A stretch of 64,000 nt of DNA from Chondrus crispus (lineage: Eukaryota; Rhodophyta; Florideophyceae; Gigartinales; Gigartinaceae), in NCBI RefSeq assembly GCF_000350225.1, contig NW_005178653.1:62001-126000 (forward strand). Reading direction: 5' to 3'. Below, piece by piece: positions 21,840-31,811 of the stretch (position 1 is the stretch's first letter; every line of letters starts with the position of its first letter). The translations under genes were made by a program, and so were the position numbers. The notes beneath the pieces are model-generated. The model was given only the letters and a program-made list of their open reading frames with translations. It ran no database searches and was not told the DNA's origin.

Positions 21840-21912
21840 ATGAGGCCTCCTATGAGAGAGGGCCCGCCGAGAGGGCCTCCTATGAGGGCCTCCTATGAGG
21901 GCTTCCTATGCG
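21840..21912. repeat. Short tandem repeat
   Basis: The unit GGCCTCCTATGAGG recurs about four times with small variations and spacing changes. Confidence 0.65.
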
Positions 21913-22176
21913 CCCTCGGCCCCGCCTCGAGATGCAAGTCCGGCCCTCGAGCTGATATCGGCCCTCTTGCCTCATGTGCCAAGTAACACACTTTTGTCCC
22001 CTGGCGGATATTGTGCTATAACATTAACCGCGTTTTGTCTCACCCGTGATAGTTGTCTCACCGGTGAGAGACAACACGCGATTCACAAATGATTATGATG
22101 TAAAAAAAAGCGTGTACAGGGGGGGTGGCGATATATTTGTTAGTGCCAGCTCCGATATAGTGCTACCCTTCTGCGG

Positions 22177-22419
22177 GTGGCACGAATTTTGAGCCAAAAA
22201 CGAAGGGTCTCCAGGGAGGCAGTTGGATGGACATGTACTGCCCGAGAGCCACTGCCGCCGCGGAAAGATATTATGCAGTTGCCAACTCGAATAGAGACTA
22301 TGGCGGAAAAAGGCAGGGTCGATGATGCAATTGTACATCTGCAAAAGTGTAGGCTGGCATTTATGGCTGCGAAAAAGGAGAAAGTCAATGCAACGGCTCG
22401 GCAGCTACTAATAACATAA
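22177..22419 (+). CDS. Small helical protein, possible relative of the dispersed ORF family
   Basis: The 80-codon ORF is unrecognised. Its second half (GRVDDAIVHLQKCRLAFMAA) resembles the C-terminal helix of the dispersed ORF family (GIEDAVRHLHRAKRALLTA at 31,383-31,811): same spacing of Asp-Ala, His-Leu and basic residues, then a Lys/Arg-rich helix. The DNA just upstream (about 22,000-22,030) also resembles 12,768 and 30,330. So this may be a diverged or partial member lying in the opposite orientation. No promoter element is evident. Confidence 0.35.
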   Translation: MARILSQKRRVSREAVGWTCTAREPLPPRKDIMQLPTRIETMAEKGRVDDAIVHLQKCRLAFMAAKKEKVNATARQLLIT

Positions 22420-22604
22420 ATGCTTGATTAGACTTGAGTCTGTAGTGAAGATACAAAACATGAGTGATGGCGTCCTGCGAGCGGTCTTTCTGAGCAGTGA
22501 TGCAAGGAAGTGGCTGCAAAAAAGCCGTAAATCTCATTATCTAACAGTGCCTAGTTCGATATAGTGCCTTTTTCGTCCCACTGACACAGGATAGCACTAT
22601 ATCG

Positions 22605-22810
22605 CGACCCCCCCCCCCCCTGTACCCCCCCCCCCTGTACTAATTTTTCTAATAAACGTTGGGTATACCCAACGTTTATTAGAAAAGTACTGTTGACAAA
22701 GTCTAACGTTTATTGACGTTTATTAGAACCCAACGTTTATTAGAAAAGTACTGTTGACAATGTCAACGTTTGTTGACGTTTATTAGGACAGTACCCAAGG
22801 TTTATTAGAA
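22605..22810. repeat. C-runs, 42-bp palindrome and 61-bp tandem units
   Basis: Two long C runs (22,606-22,635) are followed by a perfect palindrome at 22,645-22,686 (TTTTCTAATAAACGTTGGGTA and its complement, no spacer). Its right arm is then repeated: CCCAACGTTTATTAGAAAAG recurs at 22,668 and 22,729, and a variant CCCAAGGTTTATTAG ends the array. It looks like a local amplification of an inverted-repeat end. Confidence 0.75.
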
Positions 22811-22974
22811 AAAATGGCACACGCATTTTTCCGCACTAGCTAGACCTCATCGTTCTTCGGGGTTCACATCGCTGGTAATGCAGTACTTTACTGGAGTAGG
22901 GGGAGCTTCCTTGGTGAGGAAGAAGGGTAGAGGGATAGAAGTAAATGCACAACCGAGAGGTTTGTCTTGCCTTC

Positions 22975-23497
22975 ACAATAAAAGATCGGGAACTGTTCTT
23001 GAATCAATGATCGTCAGGTATCGAGACGTTTACTGTGGTCTTGGATCGTTCAGGTTGGTTGTTCCGTGTTCGGCTGGTTCCTCTACTGCTAAGTGGTCAC
23101 GTACTTATAGAGAGAGAGTGTATTGTGGCATCTGTGAATTGCTTCCATTATCTTAGCACACTGTCGGTGAATTGCATTCGAGTGCAGACACTATCGGTAG
23201 TGAATTGAGCTTAGTACTGCGAATTGTACTGAATTGTTCTTCTTTTCGTGCATCGCACATCCAGTACTGAATTGCACTTCTGCTCGGGCATTGTACATCA
23301 GAGCATCCTTGCTCTAGCCCCAAACAACTACAGTAGCACGGTGAATTGCTTATCAAACCAACAGTGCCACCAACAAATACAGTAGCACAGTGAATTGTAC
23401 ATCTGGGCAATTAGGCCACCAACACAGTGGCACAGTGAAATTCAAGTCAGATCGCATGAGTACAGTATCACAATAAAGCCAACCAGTTTCACACTCA
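22975..23497 (-). repeat. 3' LTR of Copia-1
   Basis: The first 216 bp match 27,931-28,146. The outer end is placed where a purine run on the minus strand (AAAGGGGG) meets TGAGTGTG. The inner part contains recurring GTGAATTG words. Confidence 0.65.
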
Positions 23498-23589
23498 CCC
23501 CCTTTAGAAGAGGAGGACTTATCCTAAGAAGTGTTCGCTATCTCGGTATTGTGAAACACTGAAGTCGATGGGGATGATACCTGAGAACA

Positions 23590-24675
23590 TCATGAGCTGT
23601 ATTGTAGGGTTTCACATAGCGGGCTATCAGGCTTCGTTATGGCATCTGCAGGGTTTATCTTGCCGGGAATCCATACCATGCGGTTGATCTTATGGGTTTC
23701 AAATTCGTAGCGGATGAGATTAACATCAGCCCGGATAGACTTGTCGATAGCATTGCGGCATGTCGAAAGAGAATCGTATAGGTCTTTCGAGTCGACAGCG
23801 ATAACCAAATTAACCTCGACATCAAGCAGATTGCGGCACGATTGAACGAGTGCTTTTCCTTCATCAATCGCTATTCCCGCAGCAAGTGTTTCAGCTGCTC
23901 CAACAGACTTCGTCGGACGTTTATATTTTTGAGAAGCCCAGGTCAGTGTGTGAAACACAGCATCTTTTTCAATTTTTCCAATAACTAGTCCACCTATGTA
24001 CGCAAGCTGTCCATTAGAGTTTGCTCTGGCAGCATCAGAGAACACCAGAACGTTTAGAAGGTATTCGCCTTTGTTTATGGGGCGCTTCAGTGCAATTGTA
24101 GAGCCTAGTCGATGTAGCTGACGGAGCATGTTGTTCTGGAGTACAATATCTTTGACCAGGGTATCAGCACGACGCTGCTGAAGGTAACTGGTTGCGAAGG
24201 CACAAAAGGGGCTGGCTGCAGTGCCTATAAAGCCTAGAGATCCATTCATAGAGCTGAAAGAAAAGCTTTCAACAGCATTCAGACATTCTTCCAATTCATT
24301 GCGGCGAGGACGAGATAAAGGGTACTGCTGGAGAGCAAGGAGCTTTTCATTGCCGGACACTTCAATGTGACCTTCATCATCTTGACTGATCGTTGGTCCA
24401 AAGAAATTAAATGATCCGGGTCCCTTAACGATTGTTCCGACCTTGTACCTGTCCGAAACTTGGTCCACAAAAGTATCCAGGTGAACCGTGAACGCTGCAA
24501 TCAGAATATCGTCCACAACCTTGACTGCTAGCATCTGTAGCTGACCCTTTGTCTTTTTGTAGAATAGCTGTGGTACATGGACCAGTTGTAAAAATCCGAG
24601 ATCTCGGAGGAAAGTATCACTGTGTTCTTGCCACTTGGCATTGGCATTCACTAGCCCATACGCAGCCGTCAACAA
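23590..24675 (-). CDS. Copia-1 reverse transcriptase (C-terminal part) and RNase H
   Basis: Part of the Copia-1 fossil. The stretch opens within the palm of a Copia-type reverse transcriptase. The catalytic pair is VDDILIA, near residue 55. It continues through the connection to an RNase H domain (FSDAAR, AAETLA, AVDSKD) and ends with a tail typical of Copia pol (GKINPADAITK). In its family it copies element RNA into DNA inside virus-like particles and degrades the RNA strand. It is a fossil fragment. Confidence 0.8.
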   Translation of the reverse strand: MLTAAYGLVNANAKWQEHSDTFLRDLGFLQLVHVPQLFYKKTKGQLQMLAVKVVDDILIAAFTVHLDTFVDQVSDRYKVGTIVKGPGSFNFFGPTISQDDEGHIEVSGNEKLLALQQYPLSRPRRNELEECLNAVESFSFSSMNGSLGFIGTAASPFCAFATSYLQQRRADTLVKDIVLQNNMLRQLHRLGSTIALKRPINKGEYLLNVLVFSDAARANSNGQLAYIGGLVIGKIEKDAVFHTLTWASQKYKRPTKSVGAAETLAAGIAIDEGKALVQSCRNLLDVEVNLVIAVDSKDLYDSLSTCRNAIDKSIRADVNLIRYEFETHKINRMVWIPGKINPADAITKPDSPLCETLQYSS

Positions 24676-25298
24676 AAGCCAATAAAATACTCGCTTCCCA
24701 CATTCGCGCGGGGGAACGACGTAGACATCACGGAGAGCTGACCCTGTCTGCAGGAATGCAGATTTGATATCTACCTTTGCTAGAGACCATTGGTATATGA
24801 CACAAATAGAAAGGAGGATCCTGAATCCAAGCGGAGGGCAAGTCTGCGCGTCAGTCTTGAGGAGGGGTTTATCTCTGTCCTTATTTCCCTGCTGTGCAAT
24901 GCGAGCCTTGCACAGGAGCGAGTCATCATGGAGCGATTTGGTCTTGTACAGTACATGACTCGTGATGACATTAGAGTCTAAAGGGACTTTGGATACGTGA
25001 ACTTCTTTGACAGCCTTTTTAAAGCTTTCCTCTTCCTTCTGATAGGCATTGGTAGTAATGAAGGCAGTCCTTCGGACTGGTTTAGGAGAAATTCTTTGTG
25101 CTGAAACCGATTAAAGTACAGTTGGGCAACATCCTTCTCCTGTGTTGTCAATTTTGTACCAGGAGATAGCTCAACTTGATGAGAGCTAAGCGCAGCGCTC
25201 TGACGAGTTTCCATTGGGTGGATGCTGGTAGCTGGGTCGGATAGACGTTCATCACGGGGGGTAGCAGTTTGGGGTGGGACATAAAGAAGGGCATCTTC

Positions 25299-27929
25299 TT
25301 AGTTTTGCCCATGCGTGGGCACAGACACATCAAAAATTCCCAACGAGTCAACATCCTGTTCATGCTGAGGATCAGGGGACTGGGTAGTCACTGCAGTCCA
25401 TCGCATGGCTGTATTAGTATAGCTTTCACTGGGTATATGATCAATTGCAGCACTGACGGATTGCTCTAGTTCATCAAGTGAATCTTGGACGGCAGCAGCA
25501 AGAGCACTCTCGGAGAGGGCATGTCTAATATCTTCGAGAGCAGCACGCCTTTGCTTGCCATTTTTGCCAGCGACAGTGACGGTGCGAGACGGGTGGTCAT
25601 ACGCCAGGACAGGCTTGGAGGAAGACCACGCTCCACGTTTCTGATTTTGTTCTTTCACATATATCTGGACGAGGTCACCAACTTGTACGGGGACGTCCTT
25701 TACAGCCTTCGACCTCAGGATCAGTGTTAGTTTACGCTTGGCGAGAAGTGCCTCGTGTGCAGTCAGGATATCGGGGGGCACAGTAACGGGGAACTGATCA
25801 GCGGTTACAGTACGCGTGTAGCCTTTTGCAAGTTCGTGCGCGGACATGACATCACTTCCATACAGATCGTTGGAGATGCGCAGAGCCTGCACAATTAAGA
25901 GCTCATCACGCATGTCATTAGTATCCGTATGAGCAGCTCGAAGTTGCAGATATATATCTCGGATCACCCTGTGCTTGGATTCAAGGGCATTCTTGTTGTG
26001 ACGACGTGGGGGAATGGGTCGTGTGACAACCCCAAGCTTCTTAAGGTAGCCTTCAAACTCAATGTTGCGAAAGGCTGGATCATAGAGAACAGTGTGAGGA
26101 GTCCAGAACGGAGTAATCCAGTTGGACTCAAACGCGATGACGGAGGTTTCCATTTTGGTATCGGAGACCACAGCTCCGGCAGAGTAGCGTGATACAGAAT
26201 CCATAATGTGGAACACTTTGTGCTGGCCAAGGAATAGATGATCAACACAAACGACTTGGTTAAACTCCCTTGACATAGCACTGAGAGAAACCGGGCGCTG
26301 TCCTTGAGGTTCTTGAATTGCTGTACAGCTTTCACACGAGTCAAGGATTGTTGATAGATATTTCTTGACATCACTGTTCCAGATATTGTTTCTCTGCAAG
26401 AGAAGCTTACTATCATTATAATTCGAGTGTCCACAGACGTGGTGGTGGACCTTGTCTACAATAGCCTTGAGTTCCCCCCATGGGCGGTTGGTCATTTTAT
26501 TGACGTGTAGAGTAGCACAGTATTTGCGTCGAAGGGTATCAGTATCATTCCAGTCTATTCTGGAAGTAGCGAAGGTCTGAAAGGGTATGTAGCTGTGGAA
26601 CCCATGAACAGCGAGAGATATGGTGCGCGTTTCAGAACCGGGAAGGACAAGAGCGTTCTTTCCAATGTGTTGTATTTTGCAATGTCGGGTAACGTTGCGA
26701 CCGACAACCCACTGGGAGGAGCCTTCAATGATCAAATGACGAATGGTTACAGTAGACCCTTGATCAGTGATAGAATTTAGAACAACGGAGCCAATTATCT
26801 TACGAGACTGGCATGAGTGCTCTCCAGAACCGTACTGCCAGTACGGAAATCTGGACACAGTATCAGGGAGCTCTTCATATATTCCATTCCACGACGGTAG
26901 CAGAGTTTTAAAAAGTAAGGCGAATTCCTTCTCACCCATGCCACTATAGGGTGCCCCGTCGTCCAGGAGGGGTCCGTCGGACGAGGCTGAGTTAAATGTA
27001 TCAGTGTGCGTATCAGCAGTCAGCTTATCCATGTTGAAAGTGACAGACTTGGAGGGCTTTTTATCGGAGTACCCATGGTCGTTACCTGATGAATAACCCT
27101 TTTTATGGGGACTGTATTTACCATCTGGACCGTGATCTGCCTCCCAGTGTCCTTTTTCATGACATTTGCGACAGGTACTCTTAGATTTGAGATCGGCAAG
27201 CTGCTCAGGCGTCAAACGTTTGCGCTGGGCACGGTGCGGGGTCCTGGCGGAGTTAGCACGAAGTGGGGTTTTAAAGATGGTATCAGTGGACGAACTTCCT
27301 TTCGGCTTGTCACATTGACGAACGACTGTGGCCACAGTATTGTAATTAATGGCCTTTAAAAGGTCATCAGTGGAGTCTCCGGAATCATACTCCCCAGAAC
27401 GGGGCGAAGTGGTAGCTAGAACAGAGACACGTTGACTACTGTCAACATTAGAGTTGGCCAATAGCATGAAGCTTACTAGAGCATCCGGTAGCTGTACTGT
27501 AGTAGACTGTGCGTTGAACTTCGATACTTGAGCTTCAAAACGAGACTCAAAGTTCAGGAAAGTCTCTGAATGACCACGTTTGTTGCTGAGAACCTGCAAA
27601 AATAGCTGGTAAACGTTGCTGACTACAGCAAGTGGATCTCGTTTGTAGACAGCATTAAAGATAGCATCTACGCCATCTACAGATTGGACTGTGACAGAGG
27701 GTATCTTCTTGGAGAGGTCCAGAGCCCTTCCGTACAGCTGTGATTGTAGCATAATTCCTTGAAGCTCAGCGGGTACTTCGTTGCTGTTGGTGACGGGTAG
27801 CTTATCATGAAATGATTTCCAAAGATTCACAGCTTTTCTGTAGGGTTCTTGATCCCCTCTTCTATCCGTGCAGGGAACATTGCGGTAGTCCCAAGAGTAT
27901 CTTGGTCGTGAGAGCAAGTCTGGGCCCAT
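25299..27929 (-). CDS. Copia-1 gag and integrase
   Basis: This 876-codon ORF of the fossil begins right at the primer site. Residues up to about 200 look like a Copia gag capsid region. A single zinc knuckle of the CxxC-H-H type follows near residue 260 (CRKCHEKGHW). The integrase zinc-binding region (HHHVCGH, CESCTA) and the catalytic core (VDHLFLG, YDPAFRN, ALESKHR) come next. The C-terminal 150 residues are linker. In the family gag packages the RNA and integrase inserts the DNA copy. Confidence 0.8.
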   Translation of the reverse strand: MGPDLLSRPRYSWDYRNVPCTDRRGDQEPYRKAVNLWKSFHDKLPVTNSNEVPAELQGIMLQSQLYGRALDLSKKIPSVTVQSVDGVDAIFNAVYKRDPLAVVSNVYQLFLQVLSNKRGHSETFLNFESRFEAQVSKFNAQSTTVQLPDALVSFMLLANSNVDSSQRVSVLATTSPRSGEYDSGDSTDDLLKAINYNTVATVVRQCDKPKGSSSTDTIFKTPLRANSARTPHRAQRKRLTPEQLADLKSKSTCRKCHEKGHWEADHGPDGKYSPHKKGYSSGNDHGYSDKKPSKSVTFNMDKLTADTHTDTFNSASSDGPLLDDGAPYSGMGEKEFALLFKTLLPSWNGIYEELPDTVSRFPYWQYGSGEHSCQSRKIIGSVVLNSITDQGSTVTIRHLIIEGSSQWVVGRNVTRHCKIQHIGKNALVLPGSETRTISLAVHGFHSYIPFQTFATSRIDWNDTDTLRRKYCATLHVNKMTNRPWGELKAIVDKVHHHVCGHSNYNDSKLLLQRNNIWNSDVKKYLSTILDSCESCTAIQEPQGQRPVSLSAMSREFNQVVCVDHLFLGQHKVFHIMDSVSRYSAGAVVSDTKMETSVIAFESNWITPFWTPHTVLYDPAFRNIEFEGYLKKLGVVTRPIPPRRHNKNALESKHRVIRDIYLQLRAAHTDTNDMRDELLIVQALRISNDLYGSDVMSAHELAKGYTRTVTADQFPVTVPPDILTAHEALLAKRKLTLILRSKAVKDVPVQVGDLVQIYVKEQNQKRGAWSSSKPVLAYDHPSRTVTVAGKNGKQRRAALEDIRHALSESALAAAVQDSLDELEQSVSAAIDHIPSESYTNTAMRWTAVTTQSPDPQHEQDVDSLGIFDVSVPTHGQN

Positions 27930-27930
27930 A
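27916..27930 (-). other. Primer binding site of Copia-1, half-tRNA type
   Basis: Immediately inside the 5' LTR the minus strand reads GTTATGGGCCCAGA. This is complementary to the anticodon arm of eukaryotic initiator tRNA-Met (GGGCCCATAAC). It is the arrangement known for Drosophila copia, which is primed by an internal cut of that tRNA. The ATG in this site is also the first codon of the gag ORF. Confidence 0.65.
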
Positions 27931-28146
27931 ACAATAAAAGATTGGGAACTGTTTTTGAATCAATGATCGTCAGGTATCGAGACGTTTACTGTGGTCTTGG
28001 ATCGTTCAGGTTGGTTGTTCCGTGTTCGGCTGGTTGCTCTACTGCTAAGTGGTCACGTACTTATAGAGAGAGAGTGTATTGTGGCATCTGTGAATTGCTT
28101 CCATTATCTTAGCACACTGTCGGTGAATTGCATTCGAGTGCAGACA

Positions 28147-28386
28147 AAAAATCACCACTTCGGCCTTCTTCAAGTGACCCACCGATAATCGCGATCAACC
28201 ATCCAAATCGAGACCCCCCATGCCTTCCTAGGGTCCCTGTAGCCCATCTCCATCATGGAGATGTAACGTGTAAGTCGTGGCTACCATTGTCTAAAGTCGT
28301 TTCTTCATGAAGAATCATGAAGTTTCTTAGTTTCTGCATGAATAAACAAGCAAAAAGCAAAAATGAAAAAACAACCCGAAATCGCG
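28147..28386. other. Spacer between Copia-1 and the segmental duplication
   Basis: No gene. It contains a short palindrome around TTCATGAAGAATCATGAA and an A-rich end. Confidence 0.4.
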
Positions 28387-28730
28387 GGCACATAGATGGT
28401 GCATTCAAAGCCTACCAATAGCTAGACGGGCCAGGGCCCAAAGTCTTTCAGTGAGCTTGTTGTTTTTTCTTACAATCATATGATTTTCACTGTTTGCATG
28501 TCAACCTTCTCTGAGAATCTCTTTTCTCATTGCAGTCGCTTGTCATTTGCGGGACACGAAATAAAGTTTCTCATTGCGTGAAAAAAGAGGCAAGCCTGCT
28601 GTCTGCTTTTTATTGATAACTGCAGTGTGAAGGTTTCCTGCTTTTACTACTGTTAGAATTGATTAAATTGGGTTTTTTGAACAACACTTATTCTCGGTCA
28701 AGATCAAGCGGGACCTCTCCAAAAATCTCC

Positions 28731-29429
28731 TCAGAAGAGAATGTTGATCCTCTCAACCTCAGACGGCTGAACGGCACCCTCGCTATCCGCAGCAACCACG
28801 TCAGACGGGTTGCTGGACACCACCACAAGGTCGCTTCCGTCATCGAATGTAACGGTGGAGAGCTCGATGAAAGCGAAAGCGACAGTCGGGATGTTGCTCT
28901 GACCGGTGGCTGACAAGGTACCGGTGATCCTGATGCGGCTGTCGACGACGCTCTCGAGGATCTCCTCGACGGCGCTGGATTTCGTTTCGAAGTTCTCGAT
29001 GCTCCTGGCAGCCTCGGCGATCTGCTCGGTACTGATGCTCTCAGCGAAGTTCAGGCCCAAGAGCTCAAAGATGGGAAGGTTGAGGGAGCCGTCGAAATTG
29101 CTGACGAGCTCTTCGAACTGAACGCGCTCCTCGGCGGTGAGAGTCTCGACGAAGGAGGAGCTCATGCTGTTGATGGTCTCAGCATCGATGGCGGTGACGG
29201 TAACGTCGAAATTTAGGGTGGCGTTGGCGCCTCGGACAACACTGACGCCGACCCTGGTGATACGGCCGAAGCCGGTGGTGGTCTCGGTGACGGCGAATTC
29301 ACTGGTCTCGGACTGGCGGGTGATGGGGACGAGGTTTTTGACGACGTTGACGATGCGGCGGGGGGCGGCGCCGGCGAGGGCGGCGGAGAAGAAGAGGGCG
29401 AGGCACGCGATAAACTTTGCGGAGACCAT
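28731..29429 (-). CDS. Secreted 232-aa protein, duplicate copy B
   Basis: Paralogue of 10,437-11,135 with the same length, an identical 21-residue signal peptide, no cysteines and no indels. About two dozen residues differ. The densest cluster is at residues 108-120, where copy A has TYEGGLDLPLFN and this copy NFDGSLNLPIFE, and many of these changes are conservative. The frame is intact and the TATA box at 112 nt is kept, so both copies are probably expressed. Nearly identical downstream DNA beside a more diverged coding region suggests either gene conversion of the flank or selection for change in the protein. Function unknown; extracellular. Confidence 0.8.
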   Translation of the reverse strand: MVSAKFIACLALFFSAALAGAAPRRIVNVVKNLVPITRQSETSEFAVTETTTGFGRITRVGVSVVRGANATLNFDVTVTAIDAETINSMSSSFVETLTAEERVQFEELVSNFDGSLNLPIFELLGLNFAESISTEQIAEAARSIENFETKSSAVEEILESVVDSRIRITGTLSATGQSNIPTVAFAFIELSTVTFDDGSDLVVVSSNPSDVVAADSEGAVQPSEVERINILF

Positions 29430-29540
29430 ATTGGGAAATGGGGTTAGTGCGATTAAGTGGGGGGAAGGCGATGTGTTTGTTGGTTGAAGTTGTGAGTGAT
29501 GGTGTGGGGGAGATGCTGGGATGCGGATCGGGTTTTGTCG

Positions 29541-29547
29541 TTTTATA
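29541..29547 (-). promoter_or_regulatory. TATA box of duplicate B
   Basis: The minus strand reads TATAAAA, 112 nt upstream of the ATG at 29,429, the same position as in copy A. Confidence 0.65.
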
Positions 29548-29805
29548 GGTTTAGGAGGACAGAGTTGTCCTTCGCGGAGGTGTATCGAAAAGAATGCTCT
29601 GTGGATGCTTATTACAAAGCCGTATGAGGCTTTTCGTGTTCAGAAAGATGATATTGAGCAGCTTTGTCGACGTCGCAAGAGAGCTGTGAACGTTTACAAC
29701 TCACGCAAGACTGGGAAAGCAACAGCAGATTTCTACAGACTGACCTATGTACACGCGTGATACTGCCTTCCGAGACATTTTGAAGTCCATAGGTGTAGTT
29801 TAGAG

Positions 29806-29880
29806 NNCAATTTTGTGTAAAAGGGGGGCCCCCCGGGGGGGGAGCGGGTGGGGGGGGGGGGGGGGGGGGGGGGGGGTGCA
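29806..29880. other. Assembly gap and homopolymer junction
   Basis: Two N bases are followed by C and G runs including one G run of more than 25 bases. In copy A the corresponding DNA is ordinary sequence. This is probably a contig join or low-quality stretch, so the order of the flanks is uncertain here. Confidence 0.85.
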
Positions 29881-29914
29881 CAGTATATGTAGTAGCGAAA
29901 TCCAACACAATGAA

Positions 29915-30932
29915 ACATGACAAAGAGAGAATAATTTGATCGCACTGTCACAATCTCCGGGGCAAGTCGTAGCTGGTACGATCGGCGCATGCCTTGTCAA
30001 ATGTGATCGTCACGATTGGTTTGTATACTACTTAGTATAAGGTGAGGATTCATGGCAAACAGGTACAAGGCGGATGTGAAGCGGACGATTTGCGATGCGG
30101 GTTCCACAAGACAAAGAAGATGACGTCGCCCCTGTAATACCAGTACAGTAGTTTTTCGGAAGATTGCGAGAACTGGGCATGATCCTCATGCCCAGATGCC
30201 AATATCACTACAATCTCACGACACATGCCAGGACCTTGTGCGTGGCGTTTGGCGAAATTGTGTGCATGTGTGTGTCGCGCTGGCACTGTCGCAATGTGCT
30301 GATATGAACGCAGGTTGTCCCCTGGCGCATATTGTGCCAGAACATTTTTTTTTGTTAGCCTTGAGACAAAACACTGCTGTACAAAGCTCGGCATTGCTGG
30401 CAGGTACTGCTGTTGATGCGCATGGAGGAATTGCTGGTCTGTCACCCACTCTTGGCGACTAACCTTCTTGGGCGACGAAGCTTTCTCATGGAATCCTTTG
30501 CCCATTTGATCAAATTAGCCGTTTGCGTTCTGGGCAACGATGTCACGAGTGTCCCTCGGAAAATGTCCCTCGTGGCATCGTTGAGCGATGTTGTCTTGAC
30601 TTGTTAACATGCATGTTAGCAAGTCAGGACAACATCGCTCTTAAGAAGAGTTTCGACGCACCCATCCGAAGTCCCGGCATAAGCAGCACTGGGAATAGGA
30701 GGCTCTCAGCGCCAGGCAGTGACGGTCCCGCTCATCAGCGACAATAAAGATAGTAGCACGGAAAAAGGCTTTATGTACATTCGTATTCTCAAGGAAATGA
30801 GCACACTGTTCAGCGGGAAGTGTGCTTTATACAATAACCCTACTGTGCGGAAGAATGCTAACGTCTTGTTGCTGTCATTGGTTTCAACCATGCATAAAAT
30901 TGTTGTGATCCATGGAGAAGGCGTGGTCGGAG
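29915..30932. repeat. Segmental duplication, blocks 2 to 4 copy B
   Basis: 29,915-30,151 matches 11,691-11,927; 30,153-30,742 matches 12,373-13,137; 30,752-30,932 matches 14,538-14,727. In copy A block 4 lies after the ORF-bearing repeat; here it comes before it. No gene is seen. Confidence 0.7.
30583..30640. repeat. 58-bp palindrome absent from the sister copy
   Basis: 29-bp arms (30,583-30,611 and 30,612-30,640) meet with no spacer and have two mismatches. The right arm and its flank (CATCGCTCTTAAGAAG) correspond to 13,012-13,045 of copy A. Copy A has no left arm, so the inverted arm was gained here or lost there. Confidence 0.85.
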
Positions 30933-31302
30933 CTTTAAAGTGTATATTAAATTTGGCTCTCTGAACTGACTGCCTTGAGGTGTTCAGGACGAACTGCACA
31001 CTAGTCTGCTACACGCTACTGTACTGCAGGTAAAAAACCTCTTCGTCGATACACGAACGTGAACAGGGGCGTGGCAGCTCGTCGAATGGCCTTCTCTCAG
31101 GAGCCAGCAATGACATGGTCTCGCCCGCTACAGTGCCACGGTCGTGGTCGTGTCCACCTCGGAAGGCACAGGCGAATAGCTGCGCGGCACAGCCCACTGT
31201 CCCGGAGACATCCCATGCCACTACAAAATAATTGCAATTCTTTCTTATCTCTTACACAAGCATGTGGTACGTACAGAATCACGGCTAGGATTTGTGCACT
31301 AC
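30933..31302. other. Intergenic DNA
   Basis: 30,943-31,003 matches the upstream flank of the variant repeat at about 21,743-21,803. The rest shows nothing I can support. Confidence 0.4.
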
Positions 31303-31382
31303 AGTCAACCACACCGAGTAGTGCACCCCCATGCAAGGTTCCAACAACATGCAATACTCGCATCTTGCACTAATGAATGGGG

Positions 31383-31811
31383 TCACACAAAATACTCGTT
31401 TACAAGCGTCTGGCGCCTCTCGGAACGACTCTGCTCAGCATGTGCAGTTAGCAACGCGCGCTTTGCACGGTGCAAATGACGAACTGCATCCTCGATACCC
31501 GAATTGTTCACCATTTCCTCCACTCCCGTAGAGCAGGCAATTACTTCCTCAAAACCTGGATTAACACACTCATTTGATTCTATCCCTTTGGCTCCGTCTG
31601 CACTCGTCTTTTCATGCTGTGTGGTGGATGTGTCGGTGCCCTTGCGTGTCACTGGAGTAAGACGGAGAGGATCTGTGAGGTCTGTTGGAAAGGATGATCC
31701 GTTTACCGTTGGGCATCTTCGTCGGCCGCGTCCCCGTCTTGGACAGGTGTCTAACAGCAATGCAAGGTATGATAACCTCTGTTCACCGAAAAACCCCTCC
31801 ATTACAATCAC
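31383..31811 (-). CDS. Small helical protein family, unbroken copy
   Basis: This 142-codon ORF is the only uninterrupted member of the dispersed family (other copies at 13,879-14,305, 15,541-15,745 and 21,472-21,690). It has a conserved N-terminus (GFFGEQRLSYLALLLDTCP), a Ser/Thr/Pro-rich middle with a KGTDTSTTQHEKTSADG stretch, and a C-terminal helix (IEDAVRHLHRAKRALLTA) ending in a basic tail. The first few codons (MIVM) come from the element inserted beside it, so the native start is probably the second Met at 31,802 or is lost. An insertion separates this ORF from its upstream region at 32,283-32,340. Function unknown. Confidence 0.45.
   Translation of the reverse strand: MIVMEGFFGEQRLSYLALLLDTCPRRGRGRRRCPTVNGSSFPTDLTDPLRLTPVTRKGTDTSTTQHEKTSADGAKGIESNECVNPGFEEVIACSTGVEEMVNNSGIEDAVRHLHRAKRALLTAHAEQSRSERRQTLVNEYFV

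Larger units (their letters stand above)
22975..28146 (-). mobile_element. Ty1/Copia retrotransposon fossil (Copia-1)
   Basis: LTR element on the minus strand. Parts in element order: an incomplete 5' LTR (27,931-28,146), a primer site, a gag-integrase ORF (25,299-27,929), a reverse transcriptase-RNase H ORF (23,590-24,675), a polypurine tract beside 23,498, and a fuller 3' LTR (22,975-23,497). The order integrase before reverse transcriptase is the Copia arrangement. The shared 216 bp of the LTRs differ at about three positions, so insertion was recent. The element is broken, with about four breaks. Confidence 0.85.
28387..29801. repeat. Segmental duplication, block 1 copy B
   Basis: Copy of 10,093-11,507 at offset 18,294. 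It ends at an assembly gap (NN at 29,806-29,807), beyond which the match resumes near 29,915. Confidence 0.9.
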
